Part shown: positions 63,402 through 64,000 of the stretch, piece after piece
Numbering within the stretch: position 1 is the stretch's first letter
Layout: every line of letters starts with the position of its first letter
NCBI RefSeq assembly: GCF_023573145.1
Contig: NZ_CP097635.1
Coordinates: forward strand, 2,046,001 to 2,110,000
Reading direction: 5' to 3'
Length of the DNA: 64,000 nt
Source of the DNA: Aquincola tertiaricarbonis
GTDB taxonomy: Bacteria; Pseudomonadota; Gammaproteobacteria; Burkholderiales; Burkholderiaceae_C
Program-made: the position numbers and the translations under genes
The notes under the pieces: generated by a model
The model's input: the letters and a program-made list of their open reading frames with translations, nothing else
Told to the model about the DNA's origin: nothing
Databases searched by the model: none

Positions 63402-64000
63402 ATGCGTTTGAAGATCACCTTCGTCGACCGTGTCGGCATCGCCCAGCAAATCCTGGCGGTGCTGGCCGCCCGCGCCCTGGACGTGGTGGCGGTGGAGGTG
63501 GATCCGCCGCAGATCTACCTGGAGGCGCCCGGCCTGCTGCCCGCGGCCTACCCGGCCCTGCGCGATGCGCTGCTGGCGGAAGTGCCCGGCGTGCAGCAGG
63601 TGGACGAACTGCAGATGCTGCCCGGCGCCCGCCGCCGGCTGTACCTGGATGCATTGCTGGCCTCGCTGGCCGACCCGGTGCTGGCGGTGGATGCCCAGGG
63701 CTGCGTGGTGGTGGCCAACCCGGCCGCCGCGCAGGCCAGCGGCCAGCCGGTGCAGGCGCTGCAAGGCCTGCCGCTGCAGGCGCTGACGGGTGATGCGCAG
63801 CTGGCCCAATCGCTGGTGGATCACGACTACAAGCTGCCGGTGGCCGAGGTGCAGGTGGGCGGCCAGGCCTATTTGATGGAGACGGTGGCGCTGCATGAGC
63901 CCGGCGGCGGCGTGGCCGGCGCGGTGATCACGCTGCACGCGCCGCAGCGGCTGGGTGAGCGGCTGAGCGCGCTGCACAACTACAGCGCGGGCGGCTTCGA
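63402..64000 (+). CDS. TyrR/PhhR-family regulator, N-terminal part (runs off window end)
   Basis: About 199 residues are visible. They begin MRLKITFVDRVGIAQQILAV, an ACT-type domain (about residues 1-75) as in TyrR and PhhR, then a PAS-type domain (about residues 82-190: LASLADPVLAVDAQGCVVVA, NPAAAQASG). The AAA+ and helix-turn-helix parts lie outside the window, so the sigma-54 GAFTGA loop cannot be checked. In relatives it binds aromatic amino acids and controls their catabolism. Here it is divergent from dadA-alr, suggesting control of alanine/D-amino acid use, though Lrp-type DadR does this in pseudomonads. Confidence 0.85.
   Translation, partial: MRLKITFVDRVGIAQQILAVLAARALDVVAVEVDPPQIYLEAPGLLPAAYPALRDALLAEVPGVQQVDELQMLPGARRRLYLDALLASLADPVLAVDAQGCVVVANPAAAQASGQPVQALQGLPLQALTGDAQLAQSLVDHDYKLPVAEVQVGGQAYLMETVALHEPGGGVAGAVITLHAPQRLGERLSALHNYSAGGF

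Overview
The window is chromosomal DNA of very high GC content, almost fully coding, with strong G/C preference at third codon positions. The mix of a PEP-CTERM protein, many SsuA/TauA-type and Dpp-type ABC transporters, a two-partner secretion pair with an ESPR-type signal, a guanidine-I riboswitch operon and dadA-alr next to a TyrR-family regulator suggests a Burkholderiales betaproteobacterium (Rubrivivax/Leptothrix/Roseateles-like). That placement is inference. I saw no rRNA, tRNA, CRISPR array, prophage or transposase.

Layout. (1) 1-10091, minus strand: a truncated chrA, then a nine-gene operon with class II aldolase, sulfonate-type binding protein, complete Dpp-type ABC importer, MetQ-like binding protein and an FMN monooxygenase. 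(2) 10250-11551: a PEP-CTERM protein and a doubtful small ORF. (3) 11275-16376, minus: SsuD-like monooxygenase, SsuA/C/B-type importer and a membrane cytochrome c. (4) 16553-20010, plus: SfnB/DszC-like flavoprotein, Gln-type thiol dioxygenase, four-domain rhodanese. Regions 1, 3 and 4 read together as an organosulfur acquisition and oxidation island. (5) 20011-20789: non-coding, with a ~78-bp inverted repeat. (6) 20790-22759: cytoplasmic-type subtilase and a small propeptide-like protein. (7) 22781-28419: Fur box, ECF sigma factor, FecR, TonB receptor, di-heme peroxidase. (8) 28441-33509: MFS transporter, cytochrome c and PQQ-type dehydrogenase, divergent from an AcoR-type sigma-54 activator.

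(9) 33564-43401: a gamma-glutamyltransferase-family enzyme, then a guanidine-I (ykkC) riboswitch controlling an ABC importer, the two urea-carboxylase-associated proteins (carboxyguanidine deiminase CgdA/CgdB) and a biotin-dependent urea/guanidine carboxylase. The riboswitch makes guanidine the likely substrate. The allophanate hydrolase needed to finish the pathway is not in the window. (10) 43441-58916, minus: histidine kinase, response regulator, TpsB transporter and a 3,644-residue TpsA exoprotein with two families of tandem repeats; a 10-bp-period direct repeat upstream of tpsB may be the regulator's site. (11) 59092-60718: hipBA toxin-antitoxin. (12) 60778-64000: alr and dadA (D-alanine catabolism), divergent from a TyrR-family regulator cut by the window end.

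Most starts were chosen from ribosome-binding sites, overlaps with the preceding gene and signal peptides. Ambiguous ones are flagged in the entries.
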